In this document: positions 9,404 through 18,112 of the stretch, in pieces
Layout of the letters: every line of letters starts with the position of its first letter
Numbering within the stretch: position 1 is the stretch's first letter
Source of the DNA: an uncultured Clostridia bacterium
Lineage (GTDB): Bacteria; Bacillota; Clostridia; Oscillospirales; JAAYOS01
Reading direction: 5' to 3'
NCBI GenBank assembly: GCA_946566645.1
Contig: CAMNWZ010000003.1
Span: forward strand, 1-36,961
Length of the DNA: 36,961 nt
The notes under the pieces: model-generated
What the model saw: only the letters and a program-made list of their open reading frames with translations
Told to the model about the DNA's origin: nothing
The model's database searches: none
Translations under genes and position numbers: made by a program

Positions 9404-9988
9404 ATGCCGAACCAGCTTGAACTCACGAACTACGGATTTCCGATAGAGATAATGCGCAGCGCGAGGAAGACGCTGTCGATAGAGATAACGCCCGATCTGC
9501 GGGTCGTCGTGCGCGCGCCGAATCGGCTTTCAAAGTCGGACATCGGCTACTTCATAAACGAGAAGCGCAAGTGGATAGAGAAGCACCTCGAGTCGATGGT
9601 GTCGCGCGTCGGACAGCATGAGCAGGCGCGAAAGTTCACCGACGCCGAGCTTGCCGAGCTGAAACGCCGCGCGCTTGGGCTGATAGCCGAGCGGGTGGAG
9701 CACTTCGCGCCGATAGTCGGCGTCGACTACGGCAGGATAACCGTCCGCAGCCAGGCAACGCGCTGGGGAAGCTGTTCCGCCAAGGGGACGCTCAGCTTCA
9801 ACTGCCTGCTCGCGCTCGTGCCGTCGGAGGTGCTCGACTATGTGGTGGTTCACGAGCTCTGCCATCGAAAGGAGATGAACCACTCGGCGCGCTTCTGGGC
9901 GGAGGTGGGGCGCGTCCTTCCCGACTACGCCGCGCGCCGCCGATGGCTGAAGACAAACGGCGCGTCGCTGATAAACCGCATAAAGTGA
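9404..9988 (+). CDS. YgjP/SprT-like M48-type metallopeptidase (DUF45)
   Basis: RWGSCSAKGTLSFN...VVVHELCHRKEMNHSARFWAEV; HExxH motif with YgjP-type context. Confidence 0.9.
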   Translation: MPNQLELTNYGFPIEIMRSARKTLSIEITPDLRVVVRAPNRLSKSDIGYFINEKRKWIEKHLESMVSRVGQHEQARKFTDAELAELKRRALGLIAERVEHFAPIVGVDYGRITVRSQATRWGSCSAKGTLSFNCLLALVPSEVLDYVVVHELCHRKEMNHSARFWAEVGRVLPDYAARRRWLKTNGASLINRIK

Positions 9989-11385
9989 ACAAAAACGCCC
10001 CGGAGCGCGAAACTCCGAGGCGTTTTGCGTTGTAAAAAATACTTGACCGCTATCGACAGGTTGTCGACGAGCACAAACGGCGAGCCGAAGGTGGTCGTGC
10101 CGCTGGGCGAGGGGAAGATAACCTCGTTCGAGAGGTCGGTGATCTTTCCGAGCAGCTCGTAGAAGTTGCCCGCCACGGTGAACGACTTGACCGGAGTGGT
10201 CTTCTTGCCGTTCTCTATCATGGCGCCGGCGCTCTGGAGCGAGAAGTCGCCGCTGACCGGATTCGCGCCCGCGTGCAGTCCGCCGAGCGAGTTGATGTAC
10301 ACGCCGTTTCCCGCCTTTGCGAACAGCTCGTCCTCGGTGAGCGTGCCCGCCTCGAGGTACATGCTGAACGGCGCGATGCCGACCGGAGCGGAGTAGTTCG
10401 CGCGCGACGCGTTGCCGGTGGTCTCTCGACCCGCGACCGCAGCCGTCTTGAGGTTGTAGAGCAGCGTCGTGAGCCTGCCCTTCTCGATGACGTTCTTGCG
10501 GTGGGCGGGGCAGCCCTCGCCGTCGAAGTTTATGCGGAATGGGTTCTTCTCGCAGAACGGATCATCCACAAGCGTCACCGCGTCCGAAGCGACGACCGCG
10601 CCCTCCTTGCCCGCGAGCAGCGACAGTCCCTTCTGCGCGTTCTCGGAGGAGAAGGCGGAACAGAAGGTCATAAGCAGGCTTGCCATCGCGTCGGGCGAGA
10701 AGATTACCGGACAGACGGCGGTGGGCGCGACCTGGCTTCCAAGCTTAGAGATCGCGCTTCTGACCGCCTCGGCGGTTATCTCGTCCGCGAGGTCGCCCGA
10801 AAGCTCGCCGAACTTCATCTCGTAGGCGTTGGTCTTCTCGTTCCCGTCGGAGGTTATCGCCATCGCCATCATGCCGACGGCGGTATTGTCCCAGCTCAGG
10901 TCGAGTCCCTTCGAGTTGAATATTGAGATGTGAGCCTTCTCCGCCATCGCGGTGGCGGCGCTGCTCTCCTCGACGCGACTGTCGACCTTCAGCAGCCTGT
11001 CGTTTGCGTCGATGGCGGCGTCCACAAGCTCGGAGGTCGCGGGGATGGCGAGTCCGGAGGGCGCATACGGCTCGTAACTCTTGCCGCCCTCGCAGAGGAA
11101 CACCTTCTCCTCCGACTCGATCGTCTCGCCGTTTTCGATGGCGCGCGCGACTATCGACTCCGCCTGCTCAGTGCTCAGCTCCTCGGTGGAAGCTGCCCCG
11201 ATCTTGCCGTTTATCACCGCGCGGAAGCACACGCCGCCGCTGTTTGCGTTGGTGAACTGATTTATCTGACGCTGCACCGAGCCTGCGCTAATGCTCTCGC
11301 CCTGCTCGTAGTAAAGCTCGTAATCGACAAGCCCCGCCGCCGTTGCAGCCGCGACGACGGCATCCTTGAATTCACGAAAATCCAT
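9925..11385 (-). CDS. pmbA: TldD/PmbA family protein (PmbA/TldE-like), ORF extended through terminator
   Basis: Start MDFREFKDAVVAAATAAGLVDYELYYEQGESIS; family C-terminus (TTFGSPFVLVDNLSIAVK) is followed by an atypical tail reading through the terminator. Confidence 0.85.
   Translation of the reverse strand: MDFREFKDAVVAAATAAGLVDYELYYEQGESISAGSVQRQINQFTNANSGGVCFRAVINGKIGAASTEELSTEQAESIVARAIENGETIESEEKVFLCEGGKSYEPYAPSGLAIPATSELVDAAIDANDRLLKVDSRVEESSAATAMAEKAHISIFNSKGLDLSWDNTAVGMMAMAITSDGNEKTNAYEMKFGELSGDLADEITAEAVRSAISKLGSQVAPTAVCPVIFSPDAMASLLMTFCSAFSSENAQKGLSLLAGKEGAVVASDAVTLVDDPFCEKNPFRINFDGEGCPAHRKNVIEKGRLTTLLYNLKTAAVAGRETTGNASRANYSAPVGIAPFSMYLEAGTLTEDELFAKAGNGVYINSLGGLHAGANPVSGDFSLQSAGAMIENGKKTTPVKSFTVAGNFYELLGKITDLSNEVIFPSPSGTTTFGSPFVLVDNLSIAVKYFLQRKTPRSFALRGVFVHFMRFISDAPFVFSHRRRAA
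9992..10026. terminator. Intrinsic terminator between convergent ygjP-like and pmbA genes
   Basis: aaaacgcc-c-cggag (cgcgaaa) ctccg-a-ggcgtttt hairpin with T tracts on both strands. Confidence 0.75.
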
Positions 11386-11396
11386 GCTTTGCCTCC

Positions 11397-12776
11397 TTAT
11401 CTGCCGCCGACGGTTATCGACGAGACGCGTACCATCGCCTGACCGACGTTTGTCGGTATCGAGCCGCTGGACGAGCCGCACATGCCCTGACCCATGTCAA
11501 GCTCGCTGCCGACCATGTCGATGTTCTTTATGACCTCCGAACCCTTGCCGACGAGACTGGCGCCGCGCACCGGCTCGCAGACCTTGCCGTTACGGATGAG
11601 ATAGCCCTCGTTTACCGCGAAGTTGAACTCGCCGGTGACCGGATTGACCGAGCCGCCGCCCATCTCCTTTGCGTAGAGACCGTACTCTATCGAGCCGATG
11701 ATGTCCTCGTTTTTGTCATCGCCCGGCGCTATGTAGGTGTTGGTCATGCGGGAGGTGGTGGTGAAGGCGTAGCTCTCGCGGCGCGCGTTGCCGGTGGGCG
11801 CCATTCCCATGCGGCGGCCGTTGAACTTGTCTATCATATAGGTCTTGAGCACGCCGTTTTCGATGAGCACGTTCCTGCGCGACGGAGTGCCCTCGTCGTC
11901 GAAGTTTATCGAGCCCCACGCGTTCGGTATCGTGCCGTCGTCGATGGCGGTGACCTTCGGGTTTGCTATCATCTGACCGAGCTTTCCCGAGAACTGCGAA
12001 CGTCCGTAGGCGACGCTGGTCGCCTCGAGCGAGTGACCGCACGCCTCGTGGAAGATGACGCCGCCGAAGCCGTTGTCTATCGCGACCGGCATGACACCCG
12101 CGGGGCAGTAGCCGGCGCCCGCCATCGTCACCGCCTGGCGCGCGGCGTGGATGCCGGTCTCCTTCGGGCTTACCGTCTCGAACATCTCAAGACCCATGCG
12201 GCGGCCGGGACGGCACGCGCCGGTCTGCGTCTCGCCGTTCTTCTCGGCGATGGCGGTCATGATGAGGCGGGTGCGTATCTGGCGGTCCTGCGCGTAGATG
12301 CCCTCGGTGTTCGCAATAAGTATGTTGTGGTCGACGTCGAGGAAGGTGCCCTCCACCTGCTTTATCGCGTCCGAATACTCGCGCGCGGCGAAGTACGCCT
12401 CCTTGAGTATGTCGACCTTCGCCGCGTTTCCGGCGGTCATCGGGACGATGCGGATGGGGTGGATGTCGCCGTAAAGCCGCTCACGCAGTACGACCTCTAT
12501 CTCCGCCTTGCCCTGCCCGAGCGCCTCGGCAGCCTTCTCGGCGCAGCGGATGAGACCCGCCTCGCTCGTGTCGACGGTGGTAGCCATAACGCTGCGCAGT
12601 CCCTTGTACACGCGCACGGCGGCTCCGGCGATCGTCGCGTCGCGGATCGAGTCGACCTTGTCCGCGATCATGCCGATCGTGTGATTTACCGTGTTCTCGG
12701 CGAATATCTCCGCGTAGTCCGCCCCGGTGGAGACGGCTTTCTGGAGAACTCGCCGGCAAACTTCTCTTGCGATCAT
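11397..12776 (-). CDS. tldD: TldD family metalloprotease
   Basis: GGVIFHEACGHSLEATSVAYGRS (HExxxH), NARRESYAFTTTSRMTNTYIAPGD, GEFNFAVNEGYLIRNGK. Confidence 0.9.
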   Translation of the reverse strand: MIAREVCRRVLQKAVSTGADYAEIFAENTVNHTIGMIADKVDSIRDATIAGAAVRVYKGLRSVMATTVDTSEAGLIRCAEKAAEALGQGKAEIEVVLRERLYGDIHPIRIVPMTAGNAAKVDILKEAYFAAREYSDAIKQVEGTFLDVDHNILIANTEGIYAQDRQIRTRLIMTAIAEKNGETQTGACRPGRRMGLEMFETVSPKETGIHAARQAVTMAGAGYCPAGVMPVAIDNGFGGVIFHEACGHSLEATSVAYGRSQFSGKLGQMIANPKVTAIDDGTIPNAWGSINFDDEGTPSRRNVLIENGVLKTYMIDKFNGRRMGMAPTGNARRESYAFTTTSRMTNTYIAPGDDKNEDIIGSIEYGLYAKEMGGGSVNPVTGEFNFAVNEGYLIRNGKVCEPVRGASLVGKGSEVIKNIDMVGSELDMGQGMCGSSSGSIPTNVGQAMVRVSSITVGGR

Positions 12777-12842
12777 TGACAGCGCTCCTTTGTGTTGAAT
12801 TGTTGGGATTCGGCACTTTCGCCGAAATCAACTGATACTTGT

Positions 12843-12871
12843 ATTCTACCACGGTCGGCACAAAAATGCAA
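12843..12871 (-). promoter_or_regulatory. Sigma70-like promoter for tldD-pmbA
   Basis: Minus strand TTGCAT - 17 bp - TAGAAT. Confidence 0.55.
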
Positions 12872-12905
12872 TAAAGCGTCGGTTGAAATTGCAAATTTTG
12901 CCGCC

Positions 12906-13661
12906 CTAAGCCTTTGTGATCGAGTAGCCGTGCTCCCTGTCCCCGCGGACGACCACGCCGAAGTATTTTCGGTCGATGTTTTCAGCCAAAAATTGTTCCG
13001 AATTTCCACAGAAGGCGACAGAACCGCCGTCGAGCAGCACGATTTTGTTCGCACAGGACAGCATCTCGGGAAGCTCGTGCAGCACGACGATGACCGTTCG
13101 TCCGTCATCCCGACAGCGCTCGATGAGTTCAATAAGCTCGAACCGCGCCGCCGCGTCGAGATGGGTGGTCGGCTCGTCGAGCACCAGCACCGGCGCGTCC
13201 TGCGCAAGCGTCATCGCGAAGAACGCCCGACGGTGCTCGCCGCCGCTGAGACTGTCCGCGAACCGCTCGGAGAGGTCGCTCACCCCCGCAAGCTCGAGCG
13301 CGCGCTCGACCGCCGCCCTGTCCTCCGCCGAAAGCCTTCCGCCGAGCGGCAGATGCGGCGTGCGCCCGAACTCGGCAAGCTCGCGCACCGTGACATGCGG
13401 GTGGGGCAGCGACTGTCCGAGCGGCGCGACTAACCGTGCGCGTTCGTTCGGAGAAAGCGACGAAATGTCGCGGTCATCAACGAGTATTCTCCCGAAAAGT
13501 TCGCGTTTTGCGCCGGTCAGTGCGCCGAGCAGCGTCGACTTGCCCGCGCCGTTCCGTCCGGCGATGGCTGTTATCTCGCCCGACTTCGCCTCGAATGATA
13601 TGTTTTTAAGCACATCGTGACGGCGGTATCCGACGCTCACATTCTCGAAAATGACGCTCAT
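12906..13661 (-). CDS. ABC transporter ATP-binding protein (FecE/BtuD-like)
   Basis: MSVIFENVSVGYRR..., Walker A GRNGAGKST, signature LSGGEHRRAFFAMTLAQ, Walker B VLVLDEPTTHLD. The longer track ORF (to 14468) runs antisense-frame through the permease and is not the start. Confidence 0.92.
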   Translation of the reverse strand: MSVIFENVSVGYRRHDVLKNISFEAKSGEITAIAGRNGAGKSTLLGALTGAKRELFGRILVDDRDISSLSPNERARLVAPLGQSLPHPHVTVRELAEFGRTPHLPLGGRLSAEDRAAVERALELAGVSDLSERFADSLSGGEHRRAFFAMTLAQDAPVLVLDEPTTHLDAAARFELIELIERCRDDGRTVIVVLHELPEMLSCANKIVLLDGGSVAFCGNSEQFLAENIDRKYFGVVVRGDREHGYSITKA

Positions 13662-14644
13662 ATCCGACCTCGCTTTCCGACCAGCAGCGTGAGGAAGAAG
13701 GGCACGCCGAGTATCGCGAGGAACACGCCTGCGGGGACTTCGCTCGGCGCGAACGCGACCCTTCCGACGAGATCGCTTGCGACGGTCAGCGCGCCGCCTA
13801 TCATTGCCGAAACCGGCAGCACAAGCCGCATCCGCTCGCTTCCGAGCAGCCGACGCGCGATGTGCGGGGACATCAGTCCGACGAACCCGAGCAGTCCCGC
13901 AAAGCTCACGGCTGCGGCGGCGGAAGCTCCCGCGAGCAGCAGCGCGAAGGTGCGAAGTCCCTTCGTCCGCACCCCCACTCCCGCCGCCGCGTCGTCGCCG
14001 AGAAGCAGCAGGTCGAGCCGCTGCGCGACACAGAACGCGGCGGCAACGCATGAAAATATTATTACAGCGGGGACAGCGAGCTGCTTCAGCGACACGCCGC
14101 TCACACCGCCTATCGAGAAGTAGGCGTAGTCGATTGAAATGTCCGGAAAAATCATCCGAATCATCGAAATTCCCGCCGAAAACAGCGTAGAAATCGCAAC
14201 TCCCGCGAGGACGATGGTCACCCGCTCGCCGCCCGCCTTTGCCGCGAGGAGCGCGATGAGTGCGGTGCAGCCGAACGCCCCGACCGCCGCGGCGAGCGGC
14301 ATAAGCCGATAGCCGAGCGGAAAGAGACAGCCGATGAGCACCATCGAGAAGCCCGCGCCGGCGTTGACTCCGATGATGTTCGGACCCGCGAGGGGGTTGC
14401 CGGTCGCCGATTGCAGCAGCGCGCCGCTGGTCGCCAAGCCCACGCCCGCGAGCAGCGCCGCGAGGCATCGGGGAAGCCGCACCGCGTGGATTATCGACGC
14501 GGTCGTGCCGTCGCCGCCCACGCGAAAAAGCCCCTCGACCACCTCGCCGAGCGACAGCTTCGCGCTTCCGAAGGCGAGCGCGCAGAACGCGGCAATTATC
14601 ACCGCAAAGCCGCTCGCCGCAACGACTGCGACCCGCCTACGCAT
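13658..14644 (-). CDS. FecCD-family ABC transporter permease
   Basis: RLPRCLAALLAGVGLATSGALLQSATGNPLAGPNIIGVNAGAG, GFVGLMSPHIARRLLG; overlaps ATPase start by 4 bp. Confidence 0.92.
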   Translation of the reverse strand: MRRRVAVVAASGFAVIIAAFCALAFGSAKLSLGEVVEGLFRVGGDGTTASIIHAVRLPRCLAALLAGVGLATSGALLQSATGNPLAGPNIIGVNAGAGFSMVLIGCLFPLGYRLMPLAAAVGAFGCTALIALLAAKAGGERVTIVLAGVAISTLFSAGISMIRMIFPDISIDYAYFSIGGVSGVSLKQLAVPAVIIFSCVAAAFCVAQRLDLLLLGDDAAAGVGVRTKGLRTFALLLAGASAAAAVSFAGLLGFVGLMSPHIARRLLGSERMRLVLPVSAMIGGALTVASDLVGRVAFAPSEVPAGVFLAILGVPFFLTLLVGKRGRI

Positions 14645-15641
14645 CGGCGGTGTCGGGATAGAGCAGCTCGGCGAGATAGCGGTAAGCTTCCGCCCAGCGC
14701 GCGTTCGGCTTGAAGTGGAACAGGTCTTTCGGCAGGAAAATATAGCGATTTTCCTTCACAGCAGTCAAATCCTTCCAACCTTCGGTGGCAAAAAGTTCCG
14801 ACATATACGATTTTGCCGCCTCCTCGTCGCCCATCGTCGTGACGAAAATATAGTCGGGGTCTTGCAAAATGACCTCCTCGAGGCTCAAACCGTCGGCAAG
14901 GATAGGCGCGGCGTCGGCGATATTTTTCGCGCCAAGTTCCTCAAGCATCGCGGCGGCGAAGTGCTGATCGGCGGTCTTCGCCTTGACCGTGTTCGCCGTC
15001 GCGCCGGCGCGGACAAAGAGTATCGAGGGGCGGTAATCGTAGACCATCGTCCCTTCGAGGATGTCCTCTATCTCCCGCGCCACAGCGGTTCCGTTCGATT
15101 CGTACAGCTCGCTTTCGCCGGTTATGTCGGTGCATATCTTCAGCATTTTCAGATAGTCGTCGAAGGTCTCGACGTGGAAGATCGCGGTCGGTATGCCGGC
15201 GGCGCGGGTTATCTCCGCCGCTTCGACCTGACCCTCGATGTCCGCGCTGCCGATGACGAGGTCGGGCTGGTATGCCAGAAGCAGCTCGGTGTCTATCTTC
15301 TTGCCCGCGCTGTCGTCGACCAGCTTTTCGGTGTCGGCAAACCCGCGCTCGACCGCTTCGCCGACGGTTATCGCGACCGTGCCGCCCGCAAGCTGCCATA
15401 TTTCGGCGTAGGATGAGAACAAAATCGCGACATTTTGCGGCTTTTCTGTTATATTGACGTTGTTTTCTGCACTGTCGACGAAACTTACGCAGAAGTCGAC
15501 CGGAGCGTCGGACGGCGAGGGGAAGGCGGTCGGCGTCTCGGACGGATCAACCGACGGCGCGGGCGAGTCGGACGGATCAACCGACGGCGCGCAGCCGCAG
15601 AGCAGGACGCAGACGAGCATCAGGCAGAGGATTCGTTTCAT
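14637..15641 (-). CDS. ABC transporter substrate-binding lipoprotein (iron/siderophore/cobalamin type)
   Basis: Lipobox signal MKRILCLMLVCVLLCGC; NVAILFSSYAEIWQLAGG, QPDLVIGSADIEGQ, LQDPDYIFVTTMGD. Confidence 0.88.
   Translation of the reverse strand: MKRILCLMLVCVLLCGCAPSVDPSDSPAPSVDPSETPTAFPSPSDAPVDFCVSFVDSAENNVNITEKPQNVAILFSSYAEIWQLAGGTVAITVGEAVERGFADTEKLVDDSAGKKIDTELLLAYQPDLVIGSADIEGQVEAAEITRAAGIPTAIFHVETFDDYLKMLKICTDITGESELYESNGTAVAREIEDILEGTMVYDYRPSILFVRAGATANTVKAKTADQHFAAAMLEELGAKNIADAAPILADGLSLEEVILQDPDYIFVTTMGDEEAAKSYMSELFATEGWKDLTAVKENRYIFLPKDLFHFKPNARWAEAYRYLAELLYPDTADA
15541..15591 (-). repeat. Two-copy 30-bp tandem repeat encoding a 10-aa linker repeat (APSVDPS[DE][ST]P)
   Basis: gacggatcaaccgacggcgcg occurs at 15541 and 15571; encodes APSVDPSDSPAPSVDPSETP directly after the lipobox. 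Confidence 0.85.
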
Positions 15642-15680
15642 GGGGACTCCTTTCGCGCGTGCAAATGTGGATGCGGGAAT

Positions 15681-15709
15681 ATTATAGCACCCAAACCGCC
15701 GCAATTCAA
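15681..15709 (-). promoter_or_regulatory. Sigma70-like promoter for the FecCD-type ABC operon
   Basis: Minus strand TTGAAT - 17 bp - TATAAT. Confidence 0.65.
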
Positions 15710-15721
15710 GCCGATTCGCGC

Positions 15722-15750
15722 TTGTAATCCGCGCGAAAAGGTGGTAGGAT
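15722..15750 (+). promoter_or_regulatory. Sigma70-like promoter for GH2 gene
   Basis: TTGTAA - 17 bp - TAGGAT. Confidence 0.45.
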
Positions 15751-15785
15751 GATATCGGAAGAATTCTGAATTTAAGGAGGAGACT

Positions 15786-18056
15786 ATGCGCAATATCATT
15801 ACGATAAACGACGGATGGAGCTTCAAAAAGGACGCGTCGCCCACCCCGCCGACGGTTGACGGAAGCTTCGCAAAGGTCGACCTGCCGCACAGCTTCAACG
15901 CGGTGGACGGCATGGACGGAAGCAAGCCGTGGCGCGGCTCGACGTGGTACATCCGACCGATAGAGCTGCCTGCCGAGCGCTTAACCGACGAGCGGGTGTT
16001 CGTCGAGGTCGGTGCGGCGTCGCTGCTCGGAGAGGTGTTTGTGAACGGCACGAAGGTGTGCGAGCACAAGGGCGGATACGCGAGATTTCGCGCGGACATA
16101 ACCGATTTTCTGCACGAAAACGGCGAAAACCTGCTGCAAATTCGGGTGGACAACAGCGCGTTCGGAGACATCTACCCGCAGATGGCGGACTTCACCTTCT
16201 ACGGCGGACTGACGCGCGGCGTGAAGCTCATCCGCGTGCCGTCCTGCCACTTCGCGCTCGGATGCTACGGAAGCGACGGAGTGTCGGTCACGCCTAAACC
16301 GTCGGGCGACGGCGCGGACATCGAGATTTCGGCATGGATCGAGGGCTGCTCCGACGAGGCGAGCGTCTGCTTTGAGGTGTTCGACGCGGACGGCGCGCCG
16401 CTCGGCGAGGTATGGCGTCCCGCGGGCGAGAGCGTGTCGGCGGCGGTGCATCTCGACGGCGCGCACCGCTGGTCGACCGACGACCCCTACCTCTACACCG
16501 CTCGCGCGCGGCTGATGGTGCACAACGAGCCGCTCGACGAGGTGAGCGTGCGATTCGGCGTGCGCGACTTTGCGGTCGACCCGCAGAAGGGGTTCATACT
16601 CAACGGCAAACCGACCGTCCTGCGCGGCGTCGCGAAGCACGGCGACCGGCTGTACAAGGGCACGGCGGTGAGCAGGGAGGATCTGGTCGAGGACGCGGAG
16701 CTTATCCGAGAGCTGGGCGCGAACACGGTGCGATGCGCGCACTATCAGCACCCGCAGGAGTTCTACGATCTTTGCGACGAGTACGGACTGGTCGTCTGGG
16801 CGGAGATACCGTACATCAGCGTGCAGGCGGACGACCCGAACGCGCACGCGGTCGCGATGGAGATGATGAAGGAACTTGTCATCCAGAACTACAATCATCC
16901 GTCGATATGCTTCTGGGGACTTTCAAACGAAATAACGATGGGCGGCGCCGACCGTCCGCGCATGGTGGAGAACCACCGCGAACTGAACGAGCTTGTGAAG
17001 TCGCTCGACAAAACGCGCCTCACCACGATGGCGCACATCGGCGCGACGCCGGGCGATCATCCGCTGCACGACATACCCGATGTCGAGTCGTACAACCACT
17101 ACTTCGGCTGGTACACCGGAAGCATGGAGGACAACGGACCGTGGCTGGACAGATACCACGCCGAGCACCCCGACCGCGCGGTGGGCTTGAGCGAGTACGG
17201 CGCGGAGGGCATCGTCAGCTATCACAACGAGCACCCGTCGGTCAGCGACTACTCGGAGGAGTATCAGGCGCTCTACCACGCGCATATGTGCGACGTGCTC
17301 GACGCGCGTCCGTGGGTGTGGTCGAGCCATGTGTGGAATATGTTCGACTTCGGCTGCTCGGCGCGCGACGAGGGCGGGGTCAAGGGACGCAACAACAAGG
17401 GGCTTGTCACCGTCGACCGCCGCGTCCGCAAGGACTCGTTCTACGTCTGCAAGGCGCACTGGTCGCGCGAGCCGTTCGTGCATCTCTGCGGCAAGCGGTA
17501 CGCCTGTCGGAGCGGTGAGACTACCCGCGTGATGGTCTGCACCAATCAGCCGAATGCCGAGATGTTTGTCAACGGGAAGCGCTTCGGCTCGACCGACGGC
17601 GCGAAGGTGAAGGTGTTCGAGGGCGTGCCGCTTACCGAAGGCATGAACGTGATAAAGCTGGTCGCGGGCGGGCTTTGCGACACGCTGTCGGTGGAGAAGG
17701 TCGCAAGCGAGCCGTCCTGCTACACCGTGCCCGCAAACCCGATGGCGGACGCGCGGAAGGCGGCGGCTATGGGCGTTCGAAACTGGTTTGAGGGCAAACT
17801 GTCGGGCGAGCGCGCGACACCCGCGCAGTCCGACGAGCACTACTCGGTCAAGGACAGCATGAAGACGCTGCTCGCAAACAATGAGTGCCGCGCGATAATT
17901 TCCGAGCTGCTGCCCGGCATGGCGGGAGAGTCGGCGGGCGGCATGGCGGAGATGGCACGCAGCATGTCGCTCGAGCAGAATCTCGGATTCGTGGGCGGAC
18001 TGCCCGACGGCGGGCTTGAGCTGCTCGAAGCTCAGCTGAACCGTATCAAGAAATGA
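15786..18056 (+). CDS. Glycoside hydrolase family 2 (beta-galactosidase/beta-glucuronidase-like) with extra C-terminal helical segment
   Basis: DLPHSFNAVDGMDGS..WRGSTWYIR, NHPSICFWGLSNE acid/base, VGLSEYGAEG nucleophile region, WVWSSHVWNMFDF; RBS taaggaggag. Confidence 0.92.
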   Translation: MRNIITINDGWSFKKDASPTPPTVDGSFAKVDLPHSFNAVDGMDGSKPWRGSTWYIRPIELPAERLTDERVFVEVGAASLLGEVFVNGTKVCEHKGGYARFRADITDFLHENGENLLQIRVDNSAFGDIYPQMADFTFYGGLTRGVKLIRVPSCHFALGCYGSDGVSVTPKPSGDGADIEISAWIEGCSDEASVCFEVFDADGAPLGEVWRPAGESVSAAVHLDGAHRWSTDDPYLYTARARLMVHNEPLDEVSVRFGVRDFAVDPQKGFILNGKPTVLRGVAKHGDRLYKGTAVSREDLVEDAELIRELGANTVRCAHYQHPQEFYDLCDEYGLVVWAEIPYISVQADDPNAHAVAMEMMKELVIQNYNHPSICFWGLSNEITMGGADRPRMVENHRELNELVKSLDKTRLTTMAHIGATPGDHPLHDIPDVESYNHYFGWYTGSMEDNGPWLDRYHAEHPDRAVGLSEYGAEGIVSYHNEHPSVSDYSEEYQALYHAHMCDVLDARPWVWSSHVWNMFDFGCSARDEGGVKGRNNKGLVTVDRRVRKDSFYVCKAHWSREPFVHLCGKRYACRSGETTRVMVCTNQPNAEMFVNGKRFGSTDGAKVKVFEGVPLTEGMNVIKLVAGGLCDTLSVEKVASEPSCYTVPANPMADARKAAAMGVRNWFEGKLSGERATPAQSDEHYSVKDSMKTLLANNECRAIISELLPGMAGESAGGMAEMARSMSLEQNLGFVGGLPDGGLELLEAQLNRIKK

Positions 18057-18066
18057 CGATAAAACG

Positions 18067-18095
18067 AAAAAGAGGGGCAAGCGCCCCTCTTTTTT
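18067..18095. terminator. Bidirectional intrinsic terminator
   Basis: aaaaagaggggc aagc gcccctctttttt between convergent GH2 and SDR genes. Confidence 0.85.
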
Positions 18096-18112
18096 GATGC
18101 GTTTCTATCGAA

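Noticed and set aside
13662-14468. N-terminal 269-aa extension of the ABC ATPase ORF
   Set aside because: It lies in an alternative frame inside the FecCD permease; Arg-rich nonsense, and the ATPase begins at MSVIFENVSVGY.
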